DNA from: CAYLNH01 sp964384625
GTDB lineage: Bacteria > Verrucomicrobiota > Lentisphaeria > JABSQK01
Assembly: GCA_964384625.1 (NCBI GenBank)
Contig: CAYLNH010000131.1
Coordinates: 1 to 18,616 of the forward strand
Length of the DNA stretch: 18,616 nucleotides
Direction of reading: 5' to 3'
The position numbers and the translations under genes were made by a program. Each line of letters starts with the position of its first letter. Positions within the stretch are counted from its first letter, which is position 1. Below, piece by piece: positions 1 through 7,504 of the stretch. Under the pieces are notes generated by a model that worked only from the letters and a program-made list of their open reading frames with translations, was not told where the DNA came from and ran no database searches.

Positions 1-2
1 CT

Positions 3-524
3 GTTCAAAAGCTCAACGGCGGGCGTCGAATCCAACTGAATTTTGGCACAATAGCCAATCCCGATCTGTTTGTACGAGTAAACCAGCTCTGCCATCCGCG
101 CTTGCCAAAGAAACCCTCGTGGAACGGCTTCGGCAATCTGTTTCTCATTGAACGACCGGAGCTCATTCCCGTACAAGTCTCCCGACGCGCTACCCGCCGG
201 GAGATCGACGCCCTCAAAACGGAGGTCGCCGAACGACTGGACATGGGAGCTGTCGCGATCTCGCCGTTCATCTCCCCCGGCGAGAAGGAAATCGCCGGCA
301 TGGTCATGGACCGCGACGCCGGCGAACTCATCCTGATCAGGCCGGTCGGCTTTCCGCCGCTCTATAAGCCCTCCGGTGCATACTTCGATCTCTGCGCCCA
401 GGGGCGCTTACTCGTTCTCACTGCGTTCTCTCACTCTTCCCGGAAACAACCGCTCACACGGGAACGCTGCTTGCAGATCAACGCCTGGGTCGAAGACATC
501 TGCGCCAAGAGATACTGCCAATGA
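3..524 (+). CDS. DprA/SLOG-like Rossmann-fold protein, C-terminal part (5' end outside window)
   Basis: The frame is open from the first base of the window to a TGA at 522-524, so the gene is probably truncated on the left. A TTG at 102 is only a fallback start. The visible part is about 173 residues. It resembles small DprA-like proteins in having a beta strand followed by an S-R-like turn (PVQVSRRAT), then GAVAISPFISPGEKEIAGMV, which matches the 'vIsGf.spiEk.vl' pattern, then ELILIRPVG. After that come GRLLVLTAFS and a C-terminal stretch ending NAWVEDICA. In related proteins these segments form a Rossmann-like nucleotide- or nucleic-acid-binding fold of the SLOG/SMF type. The substrate and role cannot be deduced. 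It converges on the minus-strand gene ending at 599, with a 74-bp gap and no clear terminator hairpin. The family call rests on motif resemblance only. Confidence 0.55.
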   Translation, partial: VQKLNGGRRIQLNFGTIANPDLFVRVNQLCHPRLPKKPSWNGFGNLFLIERPELIPVQVSRRATRREIDALKTEVAERLDMGAVAISPFISPGEKEIAGMVMDRDAGELILIRPVGFPPLYKPSGAYFDLCAQGRLLVLTAFSHSSRKQPLTRERCLQINAWVEDICAKRYCQ

Positions 525-598
525 TGACAACGTCGGGCAGCGCCTCTGACCAGACCGCGCCCTCTCGGTTACGGCGCCCCGCCTGGCCGTCAACTTCA

Positions 599-2101
599 TC
601 ACATGGCCAACTTGCGCAAACGCAAGCCGGCAAATGCCGCGTGAGCGCGGTCGACGAACAAACCGACTCGACCGCCGATACCGCGGTAGCGGCTGAAGGC
701 CAGCCGCAGGTCGTCATTGACATAGATCTCGATGTGCTCCAGGCGATTGACCACGCGTAAGTGAATCGGCTGGCCGCGGGGGATCGCTGTCCGCCGCTTC
801 TCGACAAAGTCGAATGCCGGCGCCGCGTAGAAGGCCACCGTCTGCTCCGCCGCTTCCAGAGCCACCACCGCCCCCATCATCTCGCCCTCCAGCCGTATCG
901 CCAGCCCCGCCGCGACGCCCGATTCAATGGTAATGGTCGCTTCGAAGATGAAACTCCCGGCCGCCGCGTCAAAGCGCTGCACGCCCCACCCTGTCCGCGC
1001 TTCACCGACGATCGTGTCGCCCATCTGCCAACGCGCCGTCGGCAGCTGCCAGATCTGTCCCCAGAGGCGGGCATCGTCAACTACCGGCGCCTGCGACGGC
1101 CCAATGAGTTCTTCCGTCACGCAGGTTTCGACGCGCGGCGACCAGGCGGCATACAGCCGGTCGCCGTCGGTTCGCAGCGTCTTCGGCGTACTCAAAGTGC
1201 CCCAGGTCATGTTGCCGGCGTCCGTGTGATCCAAGCGCTCGCGGTCCGTGTACAGCAGATGGCGTTCGCCTTCGAACAGCACCGACCGGCAAGACAACGG
1301 CGCGGTGGTCCGCGCCGCCAGCAAGGCGCTGTCGGCCGGCTCCTCGAACGGCCCTTCCGGCTGTTCGGCAACGGCGAACATGGTACCGCAGACCAGGTTC
1401 GGATCACTGAAAATACCGCGATTCCCATACCAGTGGCCAGTCAAACAGGTCATGTACCAGAGCCCGTTCATCTCAAAGACATCGGGCACCTCGATACAGG
1501 CGTACTTCGCCGGCGCGAAAGCCGGCGGCCGGTGCTCCCAGTGCAGGAGATCCTGCGAGTGCACACAGGCGATCACCGCTGTCTCCGGCAGTTCCCGGCC
1601 GGGCTGCCGGGTGGCATAATAGCCCAGCCAGCCGCCCTTGGGATCGGGGATCACCAGGAGGTCCCGGCAGTCAACAAGCCGAGGGATCGGATTGCCTGCC
1701 GCCGCATACCAGCGCTCGTCCGGAACAATCACGGGATTGCCGGGATGCCGCGTCCAGCAGTCCGGATCCGCGGTGGTCGCCAAACCGATCTGCTGCCGGC
1801 GCGCGTTGTCCGCGGAGCCGCGCATCGTATAGAACAGGTAGCCCTGCTGTTTATGCCACAGGGCACAACCCGTCCACGGCTGGACATCGTCGTGCACGTT
1901 GTTCGGGTCCGGCCCGAACGCCGGCGGGCGCTCCTGCCAATCAACCAGATCCCGGCTGACGGCATGACCGATCTGCTCCTGCAGAGCCGCCGGCACCTCA
2001 GCGCCGGGACGGTTCCGCTGCAGATGGTAGACATGGACTTCATCGTCTTTGGGCATGCACCAGGCATCCCAGACGTATTGGCCCTGCGGCGCGTAATTCA
2101 T
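599..2101 (-). CDS. GH32/GH43-like five-bladed-propeller glycoside hydrolase with C-terminal LamG-like domain
   Basis: Predicted product is 500 residues with no signal peptide. The ATG at 2101 is chosen because GGAGGA precedes it by about 5 bp; an in-frame upstream ATG at 2185 would overlap the preceding gene. The N-terminal ~340 residues look like a GH32/GH43 beta-propeller. Asp12 in VWDAW is a candidate nucleophile. DCRDLLVIPDP (144-154) resembles the RDP transition-state stabiliser. IEVPDVF has Glu204 as candidate acid/base, with Val replacing the Cys of the usual EC motif. From about residue 375, FIFEATITIES to GIGGRVGLFVDRAHAAF looks like the concanavalin-like/LamG beta-sandwich that follows GH32 modules. 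Known GH32 enzymes cleave beta-fructosides, but motif divergence here makes the substrate uncertain. The start lies 26 bp after the stop of the toroid enzyme, so this is probably the last gene of the operon. It could be an unclassified GH-J/GH-F relative. Confidence 0.72.
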   Translation of the reverse strand: MNYAPQGQYVWDAWCMPKDDEVHVYHLQRNRPGAEVPAALQEQIGHAVSRDLVDWQERPPAFGPDPNNVHDDVQPWTGCALWHKQQGYLFYTMRGSADNARRQQIGLATTADPDCWTRHPGNPVIVPDERWYAAAGNPIPRLVDCRDLLVIPDPKGGWLGYYATRQPGRELPETAVIACVHSQDLLHWEHRPPAFAPAKYACIEVPDVFEMNGLWYMTCLTGHWYGNRGIFSDPNLVCGTMFAVAEQPEGPFEEPADSALLAARTTAPLSCRSVLFEGERHLLYTDRERLDHTDAGNMTWGTLSTPKTLRTDGDRLYAAWSPRVETCVTEELIGPSQAPVVDDARLWGQIWQLPTARWQMGDTIVGEARTGWGVQRFDAAAGSFIFEATITIESGVAAGLAIRLEGEMMGAVVALEAAEQTVAFYAAPAFDFVEKRRTAIPRGQPIHLRVVNRLEHIEIYVNDDLRLAFSRYRGIGGRVGLFVDRAHAAFAGLRLRKLAM

Positions 2102-2127
2102 GATGTCCTCCGATCCCGCTGCCGCGC

Positions 2128-4152
2128 TTATTGAATCCGCCGTTCGCCGGCGTCGTGATCCAGCACCAGCGATTGGCCGGCGCACGTCACTTCATAGTGC
2201 CCGGAGCCGAAGGCGGACCCGCCGTATGGGCAGTCGAGCCGCTTCTCCGGATGAAGATCGATGGTCTGCCCATCGACGACCAGTGGCTCCTGCCAACCGA
2301 AAGAGACCGGTCCCAGTGTCGGTGAACCGTAGTTCAGTGCCTGCCACGAGCCCTCCAGCGTCGCAGCAGAGACGTCCTCGACGAACCTGGCAAAGCTGCC
2401 GTTGCGGTCGCCATCGCCGAGTTCGCAGACCCAGGCATTCGCGGTGCCCGGCGCCATCAGGTCATAGTGCGACGCGAGCGCCCGCTGCTGCGCTTCTTCA
2501 TCATAGCGATAGATCTCATGCACCACGGCGGGATCCGGATCGCGCCATTCGGTCGGCTGCAGCGAACGGAGTGCCAGGTAACCGTCTGCCTTCCGGCCGC
2601 AAACCCAGCCGTTCTGTTCCACCACCTCGTCAAACGCGAACTTCGGGAAGTAAGCATGCGTCACGTCCCAGAACGGCACCCGCCAGTCAACGCGCGCCGG
2701 ATCGATCCAGTGGATGCAGATACAGACATTACGGTGCGCCGCGGCGCGCGGCATCAGGTTGTTGGCCGACCAGTAGTTCGGCCGTCCGGTCAGTCCGTGG
2801 CTCCCCGGGTGGCCGCTGAACACGAGGGCCTTCTCGCCGACCGTCGCCTGCCAGATATGCTGGCCGAACCCGAGCTTCCCTTTGCGAAAGTCCTGCACGC
2901 AGCTCAACTGCCAGTGCGGCGTCTTGCACAGGTACTCATCGGCCCGGCTGGTGCCGGTATAGTCGGGGTCCGGGTCAGTCGCAATCCCCGCCGCTGAACA
3001 AACGCGGTAGTGTTCGCGCCAGGCCTGGACGCGGCCGTTCATATAGAACCCGTCCCACGGCATGATGCGGTTCGAAGTTTCGATCACGTCCCGATGGTCA
3101 TAAAGCTGCGCGCCCCAGAAGAACATGATGTTGTCGTCGTCCGCCGGATCGACGCCGTAGCCTTTGGCTTCTTCCACGTTGAGGCTTTCGCGCTCATAGA
3201 CCACGCACTCCGGCCGTTGATCACGGGCGATGGCCTGCAGTACCGGCGGCACGTCGTAGGTGCCGCAGGCGAAGGCGACGCAGGCGGCCGAAGTGATCTC
3301 CGTGTGCTTGCCCATACCGAAGTTGAGACTGCAGGTCGAGCTGGGCATCTGTTCGTCGCCGCGGAGAATCGTCTTCCAGGACGAACGCCCCTGGCTGCAG
3401 GCAAGGTCGCCGTTGAAATTGTACAGCGCATACTGCAGTAACACAGTATCGATCACCATGTCCGCCCGCCGCCGGAGATCGTCGTCCGCGGTGAACTCGC
3501 GCAACGTCAGCATGATCAAAAGGATGACATCGGAGTACCCCAGCGACTTCCATTCGCTGAAACCGAAACGTAACCGCCAGCCGAGCCAGCGGCGGATCGC
3601 GGTTTCGGCGTGCTGCATATGCGCGGCGCCCGTCTTGCCGTCATGCGGGAAGACCTCCTCCGGCCAGGCCTGGCCGGCGAGATATTCGTTGACGTGAAAG
3701 ATGATCTGGTGGTTCTCGGTAAAGTAGCAGTCCTGGTCTTCACCCGGCTCGTCCATCCAGTGCTTCGTCTCGATGATGGCGCGTTTCATGCGCTCGCGAT
3801 CGGCACCGGTGAACTGCGGCGAATCGCCGTAGCGCAGCAGTAGCCAGATCAGAATCGGCAGGTTCCAGTTGATCCCATGCAGGCGTTCACAACGTGAAAT
3901 TGCATTTTCCAGGATCGCCCGATCCACCGGCGGCACGTCCTCGCCGCGTCGCTCCAGTTCGAAGCCTGGCAGGAGCAGCCAGCCAATATAGGAGTCGCGC
4001 TCGGTGGTCTTGCGGCCCTCGGCCAGGCGGTCGGCGAAGAACGGGTATTCCTCGGCATGGCGGGCAATCAGATCGAGGTACGCGTCTTTGGCCGCGCGGT
4101 CGTCGAAGGCGGCGTCCGGTATCGGGTCGTCATTGGCTCTGGTTGTATTCAT
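2128..4152 (-). CDS. Uncharacterised alpha/alpha-toroid enzyme, polysaccharide-lyase-like
   Basis: Predicted product is 674 residues with no signal peptide. The ATG at 4152 is preceded by AGAGGAAG at a suitable distance; the ATG at 4188 lies inside the upstream sulfatase tail and has no comparable site. The first ~380 residues are helix-rich, with motifs FTENHQIIFHVNEYLAGQ, RFGFSEWKSLGYSD and NFGMGKHTEITSAA. The second half is beta-rich (LVFSGHPGSHGLTGRPNYWS, then FWDVTHAYFPKF). This order, an incomplete alpha/alpha toroid then a beta sandwich, is that of heparinase- and alginate-lyase-like enzymes, where an Asn-His pair near the cleft is typical. I recognise the ENHQI and GFSEW signatures from a conserved uncharacterised bacterial family, but I cannot assign a CAZy number or substrate. 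It sits 49 bp after a sulfatase and 26 bp before a GH32-like gene, which supports a role in degrading a sulfated glycan. Hydrolase or lyase activity cannot be told apart from sequence alone. Confidence 0.6.
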   Translation of the reverse strand: MNTTRANDDPIPDAAFDDRAAKDAYLDLIARHAEEYPFFADRLAEGRKTTERDSYIGWLLLPGFELERRGEDVPPVDRAILENAISRCERLHGINWNLPILIWLLLRYGDSPQFTGADRERMKRAIIETKHWMDEPGEDQDCYFTENHQIIFHVNEYLAGQAWPEEVFPHDGKTGAAHMQHAETAIRRWLGWRLRFGFSEWKSLGYSDVILLIMLTLREFTADDDLRRRADMVIDTVLLQYALYNFNGDLACSQGRSSWKTILRGDEQMPSSTCSLNFGMGKHTEITSAACVAFACGTYDVPPVLQAIARDQRPECVVYERESLNVEEAKGYGVDPADDDNIMFFWGAQLYDHRDVIETSNRIMPWDGFYMNGRVQAWREHYRVCSAAGIATDPDPDYTGTSRADEYLCKTPHWQLSCVQDFRKGKLGFGQHIWQATVGEKALVFSGHPGSHGLTGRPNYWSANNLMPRAAAHRNVCICIHWIDPARVDWRVPFWDVTHAYFPKFAFDEVVEQNGWVCGRKADGYLALRSLQPTEWRDPDPAVVHEIYRYDEEAQQRALASHYDLMAPGTANAWVCELGDGDRNGSFARFVEDVSAATLEGSWQALNYGSPTLGPVSFGWQEPLVVDGQTIDLHPEKRLDCPYGGSAFGSGHYEVTCAGQSLVLDHDAGERRIQ

Positions 4153-4201
4153 TGGGGTACTTCCTCTTTGTGTCGGAGCCGACCGCAAGCGGACGGCTGA
4201 A

Positions 4202-5554
4202 CTAGTCGTAGGCCGCGGTCGTGAGCGACGGCGGCATTTCAGTAAGTGTACTGGGGTTGTCGACCCAGCCGCAGGGGCGGCAGCCGGCGCCGGTCAGGCC
4301 GCGGGCGCTGTCGCCCAGATCTTCCCTGGCCGACTGGGCCAGCGCGTCCAGCCGCGCTGCGATCGCGGGGTGGTCGGCCAGGCAGTTCCGGATCTCGCCC
4401 ATGTCGTTCTCCAGATCGTAAAGCTCACGACGCAGCACATGCAGCTTCCAGCTGCCGGCACGAACGGCCTGCAGCTCGTTCCCGTGGTAGTAGAAGAAGG
4501 CGTCATGCGGCGACACGGCATCGGGTTCGCCGAACAGTAACGGCCGGATGTCGTGGCCATCGAGACGGTGGTTCGAGGGCAGCTTTGCACCTGCCAACGC
4601 CGCGAATGTCGGCAGCAGATCCATGGCCGTGGTCAGTTCACGGCAGACCGCGCCGGCGGGAATCCGCCCCGGCCATCGCGCGATGCACGGCATCCGCATG
4701 CCGCCTTCCCACGTGGTCCCTTTCTCACCGCGTAACGGCGCGTTACTGCTGCCTTCGTTGCCGGACCAGGCGCCGTTGTCCGACGTGAAGATGATCAGCG
4801 TGTCGTCGGCCAATCCGAGTTCCTCCAGCAACTCCAGAATCGCCCCGGTGCTCCAGTCGATGCACTCCACTTCGGCGCCGTAGGGGCCGTTGGCGGCGTC
4901 CGCCAGGAACTCGCGCGGCGGGTGCAGCGGGTTGTGCACGTACATATGGGCGAAGTAGAGGAAGAACGGCTCGCCCTGATGCTGCCGGATGAAAGCCAAC
5001 GCCTCTTCCGTATAACGCGCGGTAAGGAGGTCCTGCGCCGGGTCTTCCTCAATCACCTCGTCGTCCCACATCAGCGGCAGCGTCGGCATACCGGCCAGGC
5101 CGCGATTCGCGATCAAGCGGTGATTGCCGGCTTCCATGTCGTTGCTGTAAGGCAAGCCGAAATATTCGTCGAAACCATGCCGGGAGGGCAGGAACGGGGG
5201 TTGGTCGCCCAGGTGCCACTTGCCGATGATCATCGTGCGGTAGCCTACCGCCTTCAGGACGCGGCCCATCGAGGTCTCGGCCGGATGCAGTCCCATCGGA
5301 TCGCCGGGGAACAGCACTCCTTGTTTGTGTCCGGTGGCGAGACCGACGCGTTGCGGATAGCACCCGGTCATCAACGCCGCCCGCGACGGCGAGCAAACCG
5401 GCGAACCAACGTAGAAGTCCGTAAACTGCATGCCCTGAGCGGCCATCTGATCCAGGCACGGCGTCCGATTGCAGGTGGACCCGTAGGGACCGATATCGCC
5501 GTAACCGAGATCGTCGCAGTTGATCAGGATAACGTTCGGCTGCCGTGTGGTCAT
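4202..5554 (-). CDS. S1-family formylglycine sulfatase (CSPSR type), cytoplasmic
   Basis: Predicted product is 450 residues, a usual length for an arylsulfatase-A-like enzyme that hydrolyses sulfate esters from carbohydrates. Metal-ligand DD is at residues 14-15 (NVILINCDDLGYGD). Cys54 in VCSPSRAALMTG is the residue converted to formylglycine. Lys112 and His114 are in IGKWHLG, Asp/Asn in IIFTSDNGAW, and the conserved LRGEKGTTWEGGMRMP segment follows. The C-terminal subdomain (ELYDLENDMGEIRNCLADHP) is present, so the gene looks intact. There is no signal peptide: the metal-binding strand begins at residue 7. The start codon overlaps the stop of the upstream GH32-like gene in an ATGA, indicating translational coupling and probably a shared substrate. 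Maturation needs an anSME or FGE enzyme, not encoded in this window. Which sulfated sugar position is attacked cannot be read from the sequence. Confidence 0.93.
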   Translation of the reverse strand: MTTRQPNVILINCDDLGYGDIGPYGSTCNRTPCLDQMAAQGMQFTDFYVGSPVCSPSRAALMTGCYPQRVGLATGHKQGVLFPGDPMGLHPAETSMGRVLKAVGYRTMIIGKWHLGDQPPFLPSRHGFDEYFGLPYSNDMEAGNHRLIANRGLAGMPTLPLMWDDEVIEEDPAQDLLTARYTEEALAFIRQHQGEPFFLYFAHMYVHNPLHPPREFLADAANGPYGAEVECIDWSTGAILELLEELGLADDTLIIFTSDNGAWSGNEGSSNAPLRGEKGTTWEGGMRMPCIARWPGRIPAGAVCRELTTAMDLLPTFAALAGAKLPSNHRLDGHDIRPLLFGEPDAVSPHDAFFYYHGNELQAVRAGSWKLHVLRRELYDLENDMGEIRNCLADHPAIAARLDALAQSAREDLGDSARGLTGAGCRPCGWVDNPSTLTEMPPSLTTAAYD

Positions 5555-7005
5555 AGCTCCGTACGCGGCTCCCAGATTCGGTTTTCCTGTGCTTCAAGGA
5601 ATCCCTCGTTAGCAGCATCGAGCGGCCAGACAGTGATTTCGCGAATCGTCGTCGGCCCGCCGTAGCTGTAGGCCTGCAGCCCGGATGCGGCGCTGCAGTC
5701 CAGGTGGTAGGCCACCACCGCCTGCCGATCATTGGCGAAGACTTCAACCAGGTATCGGTCCACGAAGATGCGCAGTTCGACGTCTTCATCGTCGTCCAGG
5801 TCCGCCACCCGGAACGGCGCGTCGGTCGTGCCGACATGCAGCGTACCGCTCTCCGGCCGAACCATGATGTCCAGTCCATCGGTGTTGTCGCCGGCGAACA
5901 GCCGTAAGCCGAATCGCTTTCGTGACGCTTGCTCGCGGTCCAGCACCAGGCGTAGTTCAAACGCGTCCCACTCGATCTCGGTGACGTCGATCAAGGCTTC
6001 GGCGCTGTCCGGTTTGTCCGGCGGCTGCAGCTCGATGTTTTCGAACCGCACCGGTTCCTGCCGCAGCGATTTCAGTTCGGTGAGCGGCTGCATCCGTAAA
6101 TCGCCGTCGGCGCCCAGGCTGAGTTCACGCGGCAACGACTGCAGCGTCAACGAACCAAGTTGCGGGTCGAGACTGTACAGCCAGGCCCACATGACGCGGC
6201 GGCCGTCCGGCGTCAATACGCTTTCCGGCGCGAAGAAATCCCGATACTGCGTGACGTAGATCGGCTCCTCCGGCCGCCGCCAGTTCATGCGGCCGTGGGT
6301 CTCCGGGACGAATTGCTCGGCGTCCACATCCCAGTCGCCGAGGTAGTAGCGGCACCCGAACGGGTGGCTGATGCACAGCAGCATCCATTTGTCGCCGAGC
6401 CGGAAGAAGTTCGGGCAGGAGATGTCTTCGCCGATCAGGACGTCTACCGGCTGGTGCTGGAGGAAATCGCCGACCAGCGTCCAGTTCTGCAGGTCGGCGG
6501 ATTTGATCAACGGCGGCCGGGCGCCGCCGGAGATCGCATACCAGGTCTCGCCGATGCGAAAACAATCCGGATCCCAGTGCCGCATCTCGGCCTCGCCGCC
6601 GGCGGCTGTCTTCGGCTCCACCGCATACGGCTGTTCCCAAGCGGTCAACTCCCGGTCGGCGGCGATCGCAATGTGATTGCGGCCGGAGCCCTGGCCGTGG
6701 TAAATCACCGCCGGCCGGCCGTCAAGCGTGATGAATCCGGTGCCGCTGAACATGCCGTGACCGGTGAACGCCGGCTGCAGTTTCGTTTCGTGCCAGCGCC
6801 AGTGCACCATGTCCGTGCTGCTGACATGGACGAAGCTGAAGGACTCCCCGTCCTGCCACGGATGGCACAGGATGTAATGCAGGTGGCAGACACCGTCAAT
6901 AAAGAACGCGGCGTTCGGGTCTCCCGGTTCACTGGCGCCGCCGGGGTGCATCAGGTGGTAGTGCAACGCCCTGTCCGGCGCCGGGCACTGATTATCGTTC
7001 GTCAT
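5551..7005 (-). CDS. GH32-family-like glycoside hydrolase (beta-fructosidase fold), divergent active site
   Basis: Predicted product is 484 residues. The ATG at 7005 is preferred because AGGAAGAG lies about 8 bp upstream; the ATG at 7026 has no ribosome-binding site. The five-bladed propeller shows GDPNA (Asp29, equivalent of the WMNDPNG nucleophile), MFSGTGF (85-91, the FSGS-like motif), HWDPDCF (143-149) in place of RDP, and GEDISCPNFF (192-201) in place of the EC(P) acid/base motif. The C-terminal beta sandwich carries the GH32 hallmark RIFVDRYLVEVFANDRQAVV. The fold assignment is strong. The substrate is not: the Arg of RDP is Trp here, and the position directly before Cys is Ser rather than Glu, so the acid may be Glu193 or Asp194. 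There is no signal peptide. It is the first gene after the 500-bp repeat region and is coupled to the next sulfatase by a 4-bp overlap. Confidence 0.85.
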   Translation of the reverse strand: MTNDNQCPAPDRALHYHLMHPGGASEPGDPNAAFFIDGVCHLHYILCHPWQDGESFSFVHVSSTDMVHWRWHETKLQPAFTGHGMFSGTGFITLDGRPAVIYHGQGSGRNHIAIAADRELTAWEQPYAVEPKTAAGGEAEMRHWDPDCFRIGETWYAISGGARPPLIKSADLQNWTLVGDFLQHQPVDVLIGEDISCPNFFRLGDKWMLLCISHPFGCRYYLGDWDVDAEQFVPETHGRMNWRRPEEPIYVTQYRDFFAPESVLTPDGRRVMWAWLYSLDPQLGSLTLQSLPRELSLGADGDLRMQPLTELKSLRQEPVRFENIELQPPDKPDSAEALIDVTEIEWDAFELRLVLDREQASRKRFGLRLFAGDNTDGLDIMVRPESGTLHVGTTDAPFRVADLDDDEDVELRIFVDRYLVEVFANDRQAVVAYHLDCSAASGLQAYSYGGPTTIREITVWPLDAANEGFLEAQENRIWEPRTEL

Positions 7006-7185
7006 GTTTTTTGCTCTTCCTTTCATTCTAACGCGGCGAAGCCGGAATCAATCTCTCTCTTTCAGGTCCGCACGTCCGAGGCTTAGGAACGGGGCTTCCG
7101 CCCCTGGGAACTTCCGCCTTCCGGGCCCGTCGATTTCGTGTATTTTGTCAAGTTTCAGCGCCCTGAAAGGGCTGCCGCAACGTAG

Positions 7186-7204
7186 CCTGGGGCATCGCCC
7201 CAGG
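7186..7204. repeat. Palindromic repeat copy 1 (8-bp stem, 3-nt loop)
   Basis: Perfect inverted repeat cctggggc-atc-gccccagg, preceded by gta and followed by aaatgc. It is the inverse-orientation partner of the element at 7310-7328. A second hairpin (gccct-gaa-agggc) lies 13 bp to its left. Confidence 0.8.
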
Positions 7205-7309
7205 AAATGCAACAGGGATATCTCGAACGCTGTAGGCGTTCTACAATCCTCCGTCAAACGGATGGTTGTGGTCCCCCTTCAGGGAACGATTCGGATGTGC
7301 AAAAGGTTC

Positions 7310-7328
7310 CCTGGGGCGACGCCCCAGG
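7310..7328. repeat. Palindromic repeat copy 2 (8-bp stem, 3-nt loop)
   Basis: Perfect inverted repeat cctggggc-gac-gccccagg, followed by ctac. Read on the minus strand it is gtagcctggggc..., the same phrase as the copy at 7186-7204. A ccctgaaggg-like hairpin relative (near 7274-7285) lies on the expected side, so a two-hairpin unit seems to be present twice. Confidence 0.75.
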
Positions 7329-7416
7329 CTACTATGTACACCGCCGTTGGCGCTGTCGGACGGCCCAATTCAGACTGAATCGACAGCACCTTCCTGCGGA
7401 GCCGACAAAGTCTATG

Positions 7417-7433
7417 ACTGCCCTCTGGGCAGT
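7417..7433 (-). terminator. Possible terminator or attenuating hairpin downstream of the CSPAR sulfatase
   Basis: Perfect 7-bp stem actgccc/gggcagt with loop tct, about 70 bp past the sulfatase stop in the direction of transcription. On the minus strand it is followed only by a short T-run (CATAGACTTTG), so it is a weak rho-independent terminator candidate at best. It could equally be another member of the palindrome cluster. Confidence 0.3.
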
Positions 7434-7504
7434 AAAGAGCGAAGCAGACCTAAACTCCGCCCGAGCCACGCAAGCAAACTCGATGCTAGTTAACGGTTGC
7501 AACT

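Larger units (their letters stand above)
7006..7504. repeat. Non-coding island of short palindromes, interrupting the minus-strand gene series
   Basis: No credible gene lies between the GH32-like start and the sulfatase stop. The stretch holds a run of perfect small hairpins with 3-5 nt loops: ggggc/gcccc at 7091-7104, gccct-gaa-agggc at 7160-7172, cctggggc-atc-gccccagg at 7186-7204, gaacgc-tgtag-gcgttc at 7225-7241, tccgt-caa-acgga at 7250-7262, cctggggc-gac-gccccagg at 7310-7328, and actgccc-tct-gggcagt at 7417-7433. The two cctggggc hairpins with their flanks (gtagcctggggc and gccccaggctac) are inverted copies of one another. Translated, they give the GRCPRLRCGSPF-like phrases seen in spurious ORFs of planctomycete and verrucomicrobial genomes, so this is probably a genomic palindromic repeat family. 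Any promoter for the downstream GH32-sulfatase genes would also have to lie here, but none is clear. Confidence 0.7.

Noticed and set aside
525..598. Bidirectional terminator between the convergent genes at the left edge
   Set aside because: No convincing stem-loop with a T-run was found in the 74-bp gap.
761..2134. Plus-strand open frame of 457 codons antisense to the GH32/GH43-like gene
   Set aside because: Its translation is Arg/Pro/His-rich without motifs; the opposite strand has catalytic motifs and a good ribosome-binding site.
7146..7151. TTGACA on the minus strand upstream of the GH32-like gene, as a -35 box
   Set aside because: The expected -10 position falls in GC-rich sequence (around 7123-7128) with no TATAAT-like match.
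7186..7328. CRISPR-like repeat spacing of the cctggggc units
   Set aside because: There are only two copies, in inverted orientation and each self-complementary, with no regular spacers and no cas genes.
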